Part shown: positions 46,921 to 58,787 of the stretch, piece after piece
Layout: the number at the start of each line of letters is the position of its first letter
How positions within the stretch are numbered: the first letter of the stretch is position 1
Origin: Hyphodiscus hymeniophilus
Taxonomy: Eukaryota > Ascomycota > Leotiomycetes > Helotiales > Hyphodiscaceae
DNA length: 64,000 bases
Reading direction: 5' to 3'
Assembly: GCA_016508695.1 (NCBI GenBank)
Contig: VNKQ01000020.1
Span: 248,001 to 312,000 of the forward strand
Notes under the pieces: model-generated
The model's input: only the letters and a program-made list of their open reading frames with translations
Database searches by the model: none
Told to the model about the DNA's origin: nothing
Made by a program: the position numbers and the translations under genes

Positions 46921-47811
46921 GATTAAGCATTTCAAAGGCAATGGAATACTTCGCCCGCAGCTGATGATCTGAGTTGGGACTCAAAAGTTTGTTTAGATTA
47001 CCTGTCTCATTGCCCCAGTCTCCTGACCTCCACCAGCAACCTTCCTCTTTCTTCCTCCCACCGCTACCTCTGCTGAATCTCCTCTCATATCACGTCGTTT
47101 CTCGTATTTAAACCCAACACATTTCTCCTTGCGACCCTTGTTAAAGCTCGAGATTGACCATAAAGTAAGGCATATCCCTCAGACAGATAATTGACGATCG
47201 CACAGTCCATGCGAGGTTTTCGTGTTTAATGGTGCGCTCTCTGTGAGCGTAACACTAAATCATCTCAAACATCTTGTTCTGCCCCAGTCATAGGTAATGC
47301 CATATGATAATGTTGAGAAGGCCACAGGAGGTGCGAGACAATCGTTAAGAATGGTCACTTCGCAACTCCCATCTAGGAATCTCCTGCCTCTAATGCAATT
47401 GTTTCAAACACCGATGAAGATTCTGGCTCAATGACAAAAACCACTAAGAGGAGCCCAGCATTAGAAGACAGAATGTGAGCAATTAATATGAGAGGTAGCT
47501 CATATTCACACTCATCCCTTAACGATCGTCCTCTACAATGAATTGAACGTATTGCCAGTGAGCAATCTAAAACTCGCCCCGGTACATGCCAGGATGGAAA
47601 TCGGCGGAGATGCTCAATAGATCGATGGAGATGACAGAGGAGCAAACAGCCAGGCATACTGAATGTATACCGAAAACTTACAAGTTATGTAAGTCGAATA
47701 CGCAGAGAAACGGTATCTCCCAAAACTATCGATGCACTTGGAGCAAACATGCATTTCCCTATATAACATGTCTGCGAATACACATGCGCTAAGTCGCCGA
47801 AAACAATGAAC

Positions 47812-47842
47812 CAACAACAACACCAGCAGCAGCAGCAGCAGT
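47812..47842. repeat. CAA/CAG trinucleotide run
   Basis: CAACAACAACAC is followed by five to six CAG units. It lies upstream of the small membrane-protein frame starting at 48060 and is not in an evident coding frame. Confidence 0.7.
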
Positions 47843-48059
47843 AACCAGACCACAGTTCGAGCACGTCGAACGTAGCCTAAACGAAAGCCGAATAATCTCG
47901 GAAATTCACTTGAATTCAGCTCTTTGTACTTCCTTTTCCTCCTCCTCTCTCTCTTTAACCTCTCTAATCTCTAATCAACGCGATCAATCTGTACCGATTC
48001 TACCACTTCACCTCGTCCTCCCTCTCCCTTTAATCCACCTCACTTCAAAGACTTTCGAA

Positions 48060-48623
48060 ATGGCTTCAAGTTTGACTCTCTCTGAAGTCGTGGCTATAGC
48101 CACGCTCCTTTTTACGATGTTTACGATATTTGCGCTCTTCGCGGTCCTACCATTCCTTGTCATTGCCTGTGGCTACTTTCGGGACTCTGCTTTTACACAC
48201 AGAGTATACCCCTCGGCCCCCTCCAATGAAGATATGAAGGCAAGACTCGGCATGATAAATTACAAGCTTGGTAATATGAGCGAGGGTATCGAAACGCAAC
48301 TCCGCCAAACAAACCACAGGCTTAAGAACATGAGCACTGATATCGAAACACTAAAAATTCCGACTTCGAGGTTGAATGGCGCTGGATCCAGACTGACATG
48401 CTCATGGAAGTCGTCGAAAAACACTCCCTTCACAAGCACCCATAGCACATATGTGAGCCGCATCCGCCCGAGTTTGACATATCCTGCCGACAGAACCGGG
48501 AATCTCGATGTCGAGAGATATTTCGCTGTCGCCAGGTATTTCGCTGTCGCCAGGTATTTCGCTGTCGCCAGGTATTTCGCTGTCGCCAGGTATTTCGCTG
48601 TCGAGACCACCCAAGCAAGCTAG
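48060..48623 (+). CDS. Small membrane protein of unknown function with YFAVAR repeats
   Basis: The frame gives about 187 residues from the ATG at 48060, which follows a CT-rich leader ending CGAAATGG, a good fungal start context. An upstream in-frame ATG at 47910 would add low-complexity leader residues, so I prefer 48060. Residues 8-38 form one strong membrane segment. Residues 60-100 alternate in a way that suggests a short coiled coil (MKARLGMINYKLGNMSEG). The C-terminus is four and a partial copy of a six-residue repeat. The 3' part overlaps an opposite-strand frame, so the real end may differ. No family recognised. Confidence 0.45.
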   Translation: MASSLTLSEVVAIATLLFTMFTIFALFAVLPFLVIACGYFRDSAFTHRVYPSAPSNEDMKARLGMINYKLGNMSEGIETQLRQTNHRLKNMSTDIETLKIPTSRLNGAGSRLTCSWKSSKNTPFTSTHSTYVSRIRPSLTYPADRTGNLDVERYFAVARYFAVARYFAVARYFAVARYFAVETTQAS

Positions 48624-48971
48624 GAGTTCGTTGGACCTACAGTACCACTGTGTCATGGGATACTGAACCTTTACCAATCTCGCCAACGCCAACCGATCAG
48701 ACGGGATACTATACTCTGGCCCTGTACGAGTCATGACATAGTAGAAGGATGCGCCATGGTCGAAGTCAACATCCACCCAATTGTTGCGCTTGGCCTCTGT
48801 CGAGCTCGAGGCTGCGCACTTTATAGGCGAAGACATTCCCCTTGGTAAGTCACTTTGGGGCCTGAGGGCTTTCGTAGACTCGTACTTCTTCTCCTCAAAC
48901 ACATTGGCAAGGTCGAGACTCATCTGAGGCTTGTCAGATTCTCCTGAGATAGCGGAATTCATCAGATCCAT
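48402..48971 (-). CDS. Hypothetical protein with GDSEIP repeats, antisense to the previous frame
   Basis: This minus-strand frame has a residue mix typical of a real protein: a central stretch around WVDVDFDHGASFYYV and YPMTQWYCRSNELLACLGG, followed by the acidic hexapeptide repeat encoded by the same 18-bp unit that makes YFAVAR on the other strand. ATGs at 48971, 48962 and further upstream at 49007 are possible starts; I use 48971. No family recognised. Either this frame, the plus-strand one, or both may be genuine, and they would be convergent genes overlapping by about 220 bases. Confidence 0.4.
   Translation of the reverse strand: MDLMNSAISGESDKPQMSLDLANVFEEKKYESTKALRPQSDLPRGMSSPIKCAASSSTEAKRNNWVDVDFDHGASFYYVMTRTGPEYSIPSDRLALARLVKVQYPMTQWYCRSNELLACLGGLDSEIPGDSEIPGDSEIPGDSEIPGDSEISLDIEIPGSVGRICQTRADAAHICAMGACEGSVFRRLP
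48519..48602. repeat. 18-bp tandem repeat, 4.7 copies
   Basis: The unit TATTTCGCTGTCGCCAGG starts at 48519, 48537, 48555, 48573 and 48591, the last copy being 12 bases. The copies are identical, which means recent expansion. The period is a multiple of three and the unit is open on both strands. Confidence 0.95.
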
Positions 48972-49007
48972 ACTGATCAGAAGAGGCACCCACCCCCACA
49001 CAGACAC

Positions 49008-49958
49008 CAGCCCAGCTCAGCTCGAGCTCCAGCAGCATCAAAGCAAGCCACCAAGAGGCGATTCCTAAAACACCAAGTGAGCAGAGCGGAAATCCCGCAA
49101 ACATAAGCTCCAGAGACAAAGCTGCGACTCGACTTCGTACGAATCACAGACCCACGACTCACCTACCTAGCATCCAAGATCCCTCGAGAAATCACACCAG
49201 ATACCTCTTTGAGGACGGAGGTACATGGTGGGTATGAAGGAGCACTGATTTACTTCCTTCCTTCCTCTTACTTCCTTTCTTCCTCACTTCAAAAGTTTTT
49301 CTCACTCTCAATCTCTCCCCCTCTCTCTATCCTCCCAGCCTAATTGAATCCAATACCACATACTAACTCAACCCCATCACCACATCTCGTCTCCTCTCAT
49401 CTCACCTCATCTCACCTCATCTCATCTCAACAACGGATAAAGTAGCACAAAGACAAAGACAAAGACGCACTCAATCAGATATACACTCACACACAAAACA
49501 GGCAACGACGTTTTGTCTCTGTCTCTATCTACGTAACGCCCAACCCATCCCATCCCATCTCCCATCTCCCATCTCATTCCCATTTCCCTCTCACAACCCA
49601 CACTATATAAAAAAGGCGCTAGATTCTTTTCCCCTGCCCCACTCAAAACGATGTATGTATGTATCCAGTACCAGACCGAAGGAGATTCGTCGCGGCCATG
49701 CATGACGAGGACAAAAAAGAGCGGGTTCGCGAGGACGAAGGACAGGAATAAAGTCTGTCCGTCAGAGAAAGTCTGGAAATTTTTTCTCGCTCGTTGTATG
49801 CTGGGAAGCTGTTACCATGCCATGTCGTATCGGTCCATGTTCAATATCCATAACTATCCGTCCGAGGAAGGCCTAGAAGCCCCAGCCCTCCATCTACCAC
49901 CTCGGTTTTCATCTACAGCATCTCACCCATCCTCCCTAGGTTCGCGATTCCTTACCCT
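49008..49958. other. Intergenic, CT-rich low-complexity DNA
   Basis: From about 49250 to 49640 the plus strand is strongly pyrimidine-rich, with short tandem CTCATCTCAC-like units at 49388-49430, like the leaders of many filamentous fungal genes. An ATG at 49651 opens a frame lying mostly opposite the kinase gene, which I do not believe. The region probably holds kinase 3' untranslated sequence and perhaps an unrecognised start region. Confidence 0.35.
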
Positions 49959-52105
49959 CTACCTCTTCTTGACCTCAGAACTCCACCCTTCAATTCCCTC
50001 CCCTTTAGAGCCCACCTCCAGGCCCTCGATCTTGATACCCTGCATACCATTGGTATCCTCCAGCCACCTGTGGCCCGCCATCCCCCCAGCATTTGCCCTC
50101 TTATCCGGCATCAGCTCTAACATTGGGGTTAAGAAGTCGGCAACCCGTCTCGCCTCCTCATCCTTGAAATGGTATTTCTCTTTCAAGACATCGGGGAGTG
50201 CCCAGTGACGAAGTCTATGGATGTTCCGAAGCTCGCCTTTCCGATTGAATATCTCTTGGCTCCATTTTCCGGATAGGCAAAGGGATTTGGGGAAGGGGCC
50301 AAGGAGTTCGATGATCTGGGCTATATGATCGTCATCTTTGCCGTATTTTGTACCGCTTTGGGGGTCGAAGAGATAGTCGCCTGTTATGAGTTCAAAGACC
50401 TGACTTGGTGAGTGGGAGTCCTTCAATTTCCGCTGACAAGCTGGAGGGGATAATTACCATAGCAGCCATACTCCAAACGTCCGTACTGGCACCCCACTTC
50501 GCACCTAATATAACTTCTGGAGAGCGGTACTGTCTTGTCTGAATATCATTTGTGAAATGGTGACCTGTCCAACACGCGTTTCCTAGATCTGCAATCTTCA
50601 CTGATATTATATCGAACGCAGATGCATCTTCAGCTTTCTTCTTGTCAGAGCTGGTTTTGTCGAGCGAAATACCCGAGACTTCGCGGGTCAGGATATCACT
50701 GAATGATTTCGCAGGTTAGTTATTGGAATGAAACAGAGCGGCCCGTATTTGAATCTTGCGGAATGGACATACGCTGTCTTCTCTCTTTGCTTATGTTTCT
50801 CCTCGTCTTCCTTCTCCGTCTTTGGCGAACTGTCTTTCGAGCCTCCTATAGCACCACTCATTACGACGCTATCCAAAGGATTGCCTGGGTCAGACTTGAC
50901 AGGAGATTCATTACCTTCATTCATCATCTGATTGAGACTGGTATGGGAGCCAGGTGTACTGCCTGGAAACCGCATCAAATCTGCCTGACTGAAGCTTGCA
51001 TTCAATGGACTGGGTAATGGCTGGGAACCAGTGATAAGAGTCCGGCGCCTTCGTCGTCCATTCCGGTTATCTTCCTTGTCGTCCTTGTTCTCATCCTTCA
51101 CAAACGTCTTTACAATCTGCTCTACGTCGCCAATCTCTATCAACACGTTTTCTGGCTTGAGATCTGTGTGTATAATGCCACATTCCCGGTGTAGGTAATC
51201 GAGCCCCAGAAGGACTTGTTTTGTGATTTGCTTGACGAGCGCTATGGGGATACCACGGTGATTCCAGCGCTTGATCAGGCCCAGGAGATTCTCGCCTAGG
51301 ACTTCGAAAACCATACACACATGTGTTCCATTGGGGCCTTTATGCTCGAAGCTATCCAGCAAACTAACAACATGTTTCCGGCCTGGATGATCCGGCTTAG
51401 CCGCAACGATCTTGTTGAGCAGCTTGATCTCATCTATAGCCGTCTCCGTATAATGCGCCGCAGATCGAACGACCTTCAGGGCGACGTGCTTCTTGGTAAC
51501 GTTGTCCTTAGACAGCCAGACTGTGCTGAAATGTCCCCACCCTAGCTTGCGCACCACCGTGTATTTTCCATCTTTGAATTGCTCGCCGACCGTCACAGGA
51601 TGGTACCCACCTTTACAGTAATCCTCAGAGTCTTCTTCATCGGCAGTCGTCTCTGCGGCGTCTTCTCGCGACGAGGACGATGAAGGCGAGCGATTCATGG
51701 TAGTTTTGGAAGTGGAGTTTGGTGTGCCGGTCGTCGATCTGTGGCCATTATTATTTGCGGTTAGCAGAGTCTTGAGAAGGCTCGTCATATTGGAGGGGAG
51801 ATTGAAGCTTAAAGACGAGCATTGTAAAAGAGGTCTCTGAAAGTGATTTGCGCATCGAGGGAGGCTGTGGATGGGTGCCGGAGGTGCAGAAAAGAGGTGA
51901 GCTGCAAAAGTGACGGAACTTACCCTGCATTGGCTTGATTCGATGCTGCCATATTTGAGGACCCTTCAGCATCTTGCTGCTGCTCTGTGGTGATGATGGG
52001 CTTCAACTCCTTCTTCCTCTTCTTGTTGGCATTCCCATTGGAGGCGGTATTGGTGACCTGCTTTGCCTTTTGGATCGCAGCCTGCTTGATTTGGGAGCCG
52101 TTCAT
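49959..52105 (-). CDS. sky1: SR-protein kinase (SRPK/Sky1/Dsk1 family)
   Basis: SRPKs phosphorylate Arg-Ser domains of splicing and mRNA-export factors. Exons are about 51924-52105, 50773-51807, 50458-50698 and 49959-50399, with introns 51808-51923, 50699-50772 and 50400-50457 (all GT-AG). Kinase lobe 1 carries LGWGHFSTVWL and VALKVV; then come HTDLKPENVL, the metal-binding DLG in IADLGNACW, and QTRQYRSPEVILG. Between the two halves lies the long charged spacer that separates SRPK kinase subdomains and controls localisation. The segment WSMAAMVFELITGDYLFDP is completed at the last splice. The N-terminal exon (start 52105) encodes a Lys-rich lead; an alternative start is the ATG at 51788 if the first intron is not used. 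Confidence 0.92.
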
Positions 52106-53668
52106 CCTTTGTGTTGTGGTGGGGGTAAGAAGTGGGTTGAAAAGTAGGTTTCGTGTGTAGGTAAGGTGGGTATGACGCGGGTGTCCGGTGGTCAACTGCG
52201 GGCGCAGAGGAAGAGAGTTGTGTGCGCGTGGGTGTATGTATGTGCTGGCTGAAGGACAAGGACGGCATTCAGCAACAGCATGCAAATGTATATGAAGCAA
52301 AGGATGTCGCCGTTGATGCGATCAGGATGGTCGCGAGAGCTTCATCTGATGAGGAGTCTATGTCGGTACTTGTAAGGGTTTGTGTTGTTTCCGGCGCAAT
52401 GATATGATGGAACGACCCTCTCTCTCTCTGTCTAGAAGCAGGCGCGAGTCGGATGAGAACGTGCGCCAATCACCACAGCTAGGCGCCCAGGAAAATGAAC
52501 TAGAGTCTACCGCCAAAGGCGGTTGAGAACTTCAGCTCAAGAGATCGACTTGGCTATCAGGGGCTCGAAGGGTATACAAAGTCTTTACAAATATAGGAAG
52601 TTATTTTGAAGGGCTTTCTTGTCTATAAAATAGCATTACTCATCCTATCCAGCTGGCTGTGAAGAGGCTGGCGAGGTCTAGAGATGACGAGCAAGCTCCT
52701 TGAGATAGATATGTATCTAAAACCCCAACGCATATCAAATAGCCGTCAAATAAATAGATGATTTGCAGCTATTTAGGATCTGGTAAACTACTATTCGCAT
52801 TCTCACTTTCTCATTTTCATAGACCCCAACACCGAAACCAAAGCCCTACGCAAGTTTTCAACCCCTTTATCATGGGTACGAGTATCTGCGGCGGCGCAAT
52901 CGATTTGCATCAGATCGTCCTTTCTTCAGCCATCACGACATCGACACCTAACCAGTACCTACAGTACAGTATAGTATCGGATTCCCTCTTTCTTCCGAGC
53001 GGCCACATTCGTATTACGGTCTCACGCAGTCCAATATCTACAATACCCAAAGTCACTGGTCAGTATAAAGCATAAGGTACAGCTAGAGATACGAGTCTTG
53101 TAAGCCAGTATTTGAAATCCGAGTGCGTGGGCGTTAGTCAGCTGGATATACGATATCTCGTTGCGGTGCTTGATGGAGGGCATCGTTGACCAGCTGAGTC
53201 GCTGACTGAGGACTGGATGATGTGATGCTCTAGTAGACTCTAGTACTGTAGAGGTCAGGGGGAGCGGCTGTCCCGAAAGGACGAGGAATCCGCACCGCCG
53301 TATCCCCGCTTGCTGACTCATGATGATGTTGCATCGTCGCGGGCGTAGAGAGTTGGAGATGGGTCTCCATCCACGAGGTTTCGCGCGCTCTGGAGTGGTG
53401 AAAGCTGGTATATAGTGATATCATGGTAGAGGGTGAAGAGGTTCGTCGACGACACTAGGGAGAGACCGGAAAAGTGCGATACAAAATGGCATTCATAAAT
53501 CGATGTGTTGGAACATGAGAGAAACTGATCCGTCTGTCATTCGACATGTTGGGGAATAATTGAATAGGTGGAATACAGAAACTGCCTTGTGAGGTATCAC
53601 GGTATCTATACCGCGCTATGCTCAACCAACCCTCAACGCTCTAACTTCTAAATTACACCTCCGATGCA
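52106..53668. other. Intergenic, no gene seen
   Basis: This 1.6-kb gap lies upstream of the kinase and downstream of the golgin. Small open frames occur (for example 52758-53075) but none has a domain or splice support. A short CT run is at 52421-52433. Kinase promoter elements presumably lie in the first few hundred bases. Confidence 0.35.
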
Positions 53669-56600
53669 CTACTTCGCTGAAATCGCAGTAATCCATTTCT
53701 CCTGGTCCTTTCTACAACATTGTTAGCATATCTCCTCGGCAGAAGCCATGCATGCCTTGACTTACTTATCAAAATGCAGCAGCTGTCCCAGCACGGTCTT
53801 AACCAAATCCGCTTGCCGTTTCTTATCCTTCTGCTCCAAAAACTGCAGCAGGATAGTCTTCAAATACACATAATCCGTCTTGCCCATCGCCTGACCATTG
53901 ACCGGGGCCGGTGATGCACCTCTTCCAGATTCTAACGACGACCGCGATGAGACGTGTGATGAAACGTCATTGATGCGAGTCTGCTTGGCTTGAAGGGCCT
54001 TGAATTCCTTCTGTAGCTTCTCGTATCTTTGGTTCCCTTCATCCAACATACGACGAAGATCACTACGCTGTTTCTCCGTATCGCGAACTTGCTTCTCGCT
54101 TCCATCGAGCGCGGTGCGAAGCTCGCTCATCGCTGAGCGGATCTCGTTGACCTCCTGGCTGGCCTTTTCAGACACTCCCTCGAGTTCATCTCTTCTTCGT
54201 TTCCACTCTTTCTCGGAGCGTAGCAGCTCCTCACGATCATCGATAGCACGCTTCAGATCGCGTTCGAAATCGCGAATCCTCGTCTTCAGCTCATCGACTT
54301 CTCGGGCTCGTCTTCGGCCATTCGTACTGGCCTCGTCTTCTGCACGATCGCGTTCTTCGATCGCGGCTTCCATTCGCTCACGCATCTCGCGGACTTTAGC
54401 ATCAGCTCGATCATCAACATCTGCCAGAAGTCGGCGCATAGTCTCGCCTTCGCGAGTCCGCTCGCTGAGTAGTCGTTGAAGTTCTCCCAACTCTTCCTCA
54501 AGACTTTCGGATTGCTCCTTCGTCTCCTTCAACTGCATCGCCATCTCGGCAGTTTGATCTCTCATGCTACCAAGTAAGCCTTGTGCATTATTGTATTGAG
54601 AGCCTCGAAGCTCAACGTCGTCTCGGAGGCCCTTCGCCTCGGAACTAAGTTTTGAAACTTGATCCTCCAATTCACGAACCTTCACCCGCAGCCTCCCAGC
54701 TTCTTCTGAGACCTTGGCGAGTTCCATGGCATACTTCTCACCCGAGGCTTGTAGTTGAATCTTCTCCGCCTCTGATTTCCGCATGTCGCGCTGAGAAATA
54801 CGATTCTGATCCTCAGCTCTTAGCCGATTGTTGGTTTCTTGGGTGATCTTCTCGTTTAATGTTCTGACTTCGTTATCCCTGTCTGCTGCTTGCTTCTTGA
54901 AAATGGCCATATCGCCCTTCAAATCTTTCTCCCGAGCTTCTAACCGCCTCAATTCCGAGGTCTTGGTTGCCAGCTCATCCTTCGTTGACTTTAGATTAGC
55001 ATTTTCTGCACGAAGCGTCTTCAGTTCTGGTTGAGCTTTCTGCAAGACATCCCGTAGATCTGTCAGATCTCTGTAGCGAGAAGTAGCCAACTGTTGCGCT
55101 GCACCAAGATCTGTCTGTAAGGTAGATGACTTCAACTTTAGATCCTCGTATTCTACTGTGAGAGCTTTAAGCTCTGCATCCGCTTTCTCTGAAGCCTTAG
55201 ATTGATCCTTGTAACCCTCAATTTCGGACTCCAGTTTTGAAATCTGCTCTTGAAGAGTTGTTTTCTCACTTTGAAGTTCCTTGATCTTATCCTTGGCTTC
55301 AACGTGCTCCTGCCCGATGTTGAGTAGATTCTCTTGCATGTTCTCAATCTCTTCCCGTAAATCCTCTTCCGTCTTCCGTTTGGATTGTAGCTTGGCAATT
55401 TGCGCATCCTTGTCCACAACCTCCGTTTTCAGTCTCGAAATCTCGGCCTGAAGCTCTTCCACTGCCGACGATGAAGGCACGGAACCAGGCTTCTCGGTAG
55501 TCTCGGCAGGGCTGTCTTTCAGCGCTGCGGCAGCTGCTCCACCCTTCTTCTTTTTCTTGTTCTTCTTCTTCGCTCCACCGGTTACCGTACCTGCCGTGGG
55601 TGCTTCGAGAGTACTTGTGTTTTCTGCCTTTACTTCCTCGACCTCAGGATTCGTAGCCTCTTCGACTTGGTGCATCAATGAATCGACCTTTTCTTGAAGG
55701 GCCTGAATCTGCTTTGTATCGCTTGCTTTCGACTCCTCCAACTTCTTGATCTCAGTATCGAGCTTCCTTCTAGACTCTTCTGCGTCCCTAAGAGCTTGGG
55801 CCTTGGATGTGGCTTCTTCTTCCGCCGCCTTCTTGTGATCCGCCTCTAAAGAAGAAACCTTGTTTTCTACTTCCTTAGCTTGCTCCTTTTCCTTTATCAA
55901 CTCAGCCTCCAGCGTAGATATTTGAGACTCTGTTGCTTGGAGTTTCTTTTTCAGGGTGTCTGTTTCTGCTGTTTGTGCATCGATCTTCGCTTGTAGCGTT
56001 GTGCTGGCGGTGGATGCATCTTTAGACTCATTCAGCTCGCGTGTAGCATTCTCTAGCTTTTCGACCAAGCCAGAACCTGACTCCTTGGCAACAGCCAAAT
56101 CCTTCTCCAGAGTAGAAATCTTCAATTTCAAATCCTCAACCTCCGCAGACTTCTCCTTAACCTCTGTTTGGAGCCTTGGGACTTCATCATCGTAAGAAAA
56201 GAATTCCTCGCTATCATCCTTGTTGTCGTTGACTTCTGGCCTCTGTTTTGGCGAGAAGATCTTCAGGACTGAGGGTACTGGAGACTTCACTGATGCTGAT
56301 GGTGTATCAGAGCTTGAAATAGTCCCTTTCTCCGTCACAGCTGTACTTCCAGCAGAACTTTGTAAAGTAGCCAGCTCCTCCTGAGCCGTAGCGTTCGCTT
56401 TTTCCACTGCCTCAAACTTCCTTTTGTAATCATCTCGGTCAGCCGACACTCGTTTCAATTCATCCATGACCATATCCCCTTTCAAGTTCAGCTGACTGAG
56501 GTATTCGACTAACGCATCGGGATCCCCGATTGAGCTAATGGGAGTATTCTCTTTGAGCACTTTCTCGAAGGGCTCTACTGATGTCGCGCGGGCGTGTGCT

Positions 56601-57190
56601 ATTCGATACGATTTAAGAAGCTCTGTAGAAGTGTCAGAATTTGGAATACTGTTTGGCCCTGGGCGACGTGCCTTGATACCGCGCTTCTAACTTCTCCAGC
56701 TTCCGTAGTTTTGCTCGCACATCTGCAGGAAGCTCTACACTAGGTGACGAGGCGTCAAACTCGGCCCCTTTCTCACTTCCATTCACATGCCCAGTCGCCG
56801 GAGACGCATCGTCCCCTGCTATCAAAGCCGCTTTCTCGTCCATGTTCGCAGGTGTCCCTACTCTGGAGAGCTCCTCTGAGTCGTCTTCAATCACAAATGT
56901 TGTCTCGAACTCTGATGGGTCTGGATTCTTGATACTCGCATCGTAGCCTTTTGGTTTTTGTTTGCGCGGTCTAGACGAAGGGGAATCAGTCCTCGAAGTC
57001 GATCTTCGTGCATCTGAGGCGGATCTGGATAGAGGAGTAGTTGGAACAGTAGCTTTCTGACGAGCTTGTTCCTCAGCAATGCGGGAATCGATTGCGCCCT
57101 TGATTCGCTTGGAGACATATTCGTCAGTAAAGGGTCCTCGCGAGGCTGTTGGGTTTTATCCAACAGTGGAGAAATAAGTACCTGGAACAT
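53669..57190 (-). CDS. IMH1: GRIP-domain golgin, IMH1-like
   Basis: Imh1-type golgins are long coiled coils held on the late Golgi by Arl1 through a C-terminal GRIP domain, where they tether vesicles. Exons are 57182-57190 (only Met-Phe-Gln), 56672-57107, 53766-56622 and 53669-53711, about 1114 residues. The N-terminus (RIKGAIDSRIAEEQARQ) matches the family; almost everything from residue 200 to 1040 is heptad-rich Glu/Lys/Leu coil, with one Lys-rich and Ala-rich break near residue 490. The GRIP domain is TDYVYLKTILLQFLEQ...TVLGQLLHF, completed by the last exon. The intron at 56623-56671 begins with GC instead of GT; only this junction gives the expected ARYQELLKSYRIAH. It is divergent from the Lunapark-like gene. 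Confidence 0.93.
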
Positions 57191-57520
57191 TGTAACCGCG
57201 TCGCTTTACAAAAGTTGGATGCAGTACTCAGAGCCGTCCGAGGCAATCAATGGAAAGCAATCATAACTGCGGTTTTCGATCCATTGTATAAAGAATAAGC
57301 ACTGTGTCCAGAAGTTCGGAGCTTAGACGCCTTGTCGTGGCCGGAGAGTCGGAGAGGCTCGCCCGTGATCCACTTCGCAAAGTGTCATCCATTGGTTTTG
57401 CAGGGCTCTGTTCCCCAAAGCTATGATGTCGACCTCAAATAGACATCCTCGCATTTCTAACATGATATAAAGCCAATATGACAAGGTGACGCTCGATAAG
57501 TAGCCCTCCCAAACTACAAA
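57191..57520. promoter_or_regulatory. Shared promoter of the IMH1-like and Lunapark-like genes
   Basis: Both genes start within these 330 bases and run apart. One acts at the Golgi and the other in the endoplasmic reticulum, so joint expression would make sense. I see no repeat and no motif I can name with confidence. Confidence 0.5.
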
Positions 57521-58787
57521 ATGGTCTCGCTCTGGCCTTGGAAGGTGAATCATCCTTTGACTGCGCTCTTGAATATACTGACTGATGTGTAAAGGGCAAC
57601 GATACTTCCCCAGCCTCATTCGAAAAGGCACTTTCGGCTCTGGCCACAAAGATATCGAAGTCGCAGACACAACTTGACGGTCTACGCCAGCGTGGTCGTC
57701 GTTTCAAGGCTTTATGGACACTCTATACTAGTTTCGCGTATCTCCTATGCGTGATCATTCTCTTCCTCGTGGTGGGATGGAAAAACTGGACTGCGTTGGA
57801 ATATACCGCTGTAGCAGGAAGTCCTCTATTGTAAGCATGCTCTGACAGATGAAATCGACCAAGTACTTACTGTTTCCCAGCATCTATGTGATTCGGACGG
57901 GTATTACAAGTTACTACAACTTCCGCGTCGATACTACAACACAGCGCCTAGAAGCTCAGCAGGCAGAGAGGGCAAAGACGATTGATAAGTTGAAGGCGGC
58001 TACGAAGTACAATTCTACGCAGGAGCTGTTGGAAAAGTATGGAGGTGCACCCCCGAAAGCAAAAAAGCAGCCATCATCAACATCCACACCAACGAAAACT
58101 CCCAAGAATGCCCAAAAGGCAGCCCAAGGCAGGACTTCCATGGGACCACCTCCCCCCACTGCGAATATCGCACGGCCGAATCAGTTACCAAGTCAGCCAT
58201 CGACCCCACAACCCGTGTCCAGATCGCCCTCATATATAATATCTCCACCTTCTGCCTCGACACCACAAATCCCAGAAGCACAGGCGGAATTTGCACCGAA
58301 CGCATTCAATGCAACCCCTCAATATGCCACGGGAGGCGACATGAACATGGGTGGACATTGGTATGATCGAGTACTGGACTTGCTACTGGGAGAGGACGAG
58401 ACGTCGCCGAAGAATCGCATAATCTTGATCTGCCAGAATTGCCGTTTAGTGAATGGCCAAGCCCCTCCAGGAACCAAAAGTCTGGTGGAACTAGGCAAAT
58501 GGAAATGTTTTGGTTGTGGAGAACTTAATGGAGAAGAAGATGAGGCCGTGAAAGCCGTACAGGAGATGAAGGAAACGATACACACCCATGAGGATGATTC
58601 AGCTGGGGAGGTCGAACAGAAAAGATCGGATAAAAACAATGCTTCTCCTGAGAGCGACAAGGAGAAGGCTGATAACGAGGGCGATGATGACAACGAAGCC
58701 GAAGTAGAGGATGAAATTGCGGACGACACAAACAACGTCTCGAAGCCGAGAAGGGGAAGGTCAAAAGGGAGCAAAAAGAAATCCTAG
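57521..58787 (+). CDS. LNP1: Lunapark homologue (ER tubule junction protein)
   Basis: Lunapark stabilises three-way junctions of tubular endoplasmic reticulum. Exons 57521-57544 (eight codons, Met-Val-Ser-Leu-Trp-Pro-Trp-Lys), 57595-57830 and 57881-58787, split by two 50-base introns, give about 388 residues. A short coil precedes two close membrane segments (about 50-72 and 76-100), the second formed across the last splice. A Pro/Ser-rich cytosolic region follows, then the diagnostic zinc ribbon, C-x2-C (ICQNCRLVNG) and C-x2-C (WKCFGCGELN), about residues 273-305. The tail is acidic and ends in a Lys/Arg/Ser cluster. The tiny first exon ending in Pro-Trp-Lys is conserved in the family, which supports this start. 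Confidence 0.92.

Larger units (their letters stand above)
45149..48059. other. Long intergenic stretch, no convincing gene
   Basis: I find no frame with a domain, and no tRNA or other RNA that I can support, in 2.9 kb. It contains a hexamer-like microsatellite (GACAGC type, about 46849-46920), a CT-rich leader-like segment at 47020-47110 that might precede an unrecognised plus-strand transcript, and a CAA/CAG run at 47812-47842. A non-coding transcript cannot be excluded. Confidence 0.35.

Noticed and set aside
49651..50208. Plus-strand frame after a CT-rich leader-like segment
   Set aside because: Most of it is antisense to the SR-protein kinase C-terminus and it shows no domain.
54000..54479. 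Ser/Arg-rich plus-strand frame of 159 codons
   Set aside because: It is the antisense of Glu/Arg/Leu-rich coiled-coil coding sequence of the golgin, a usual shadow.
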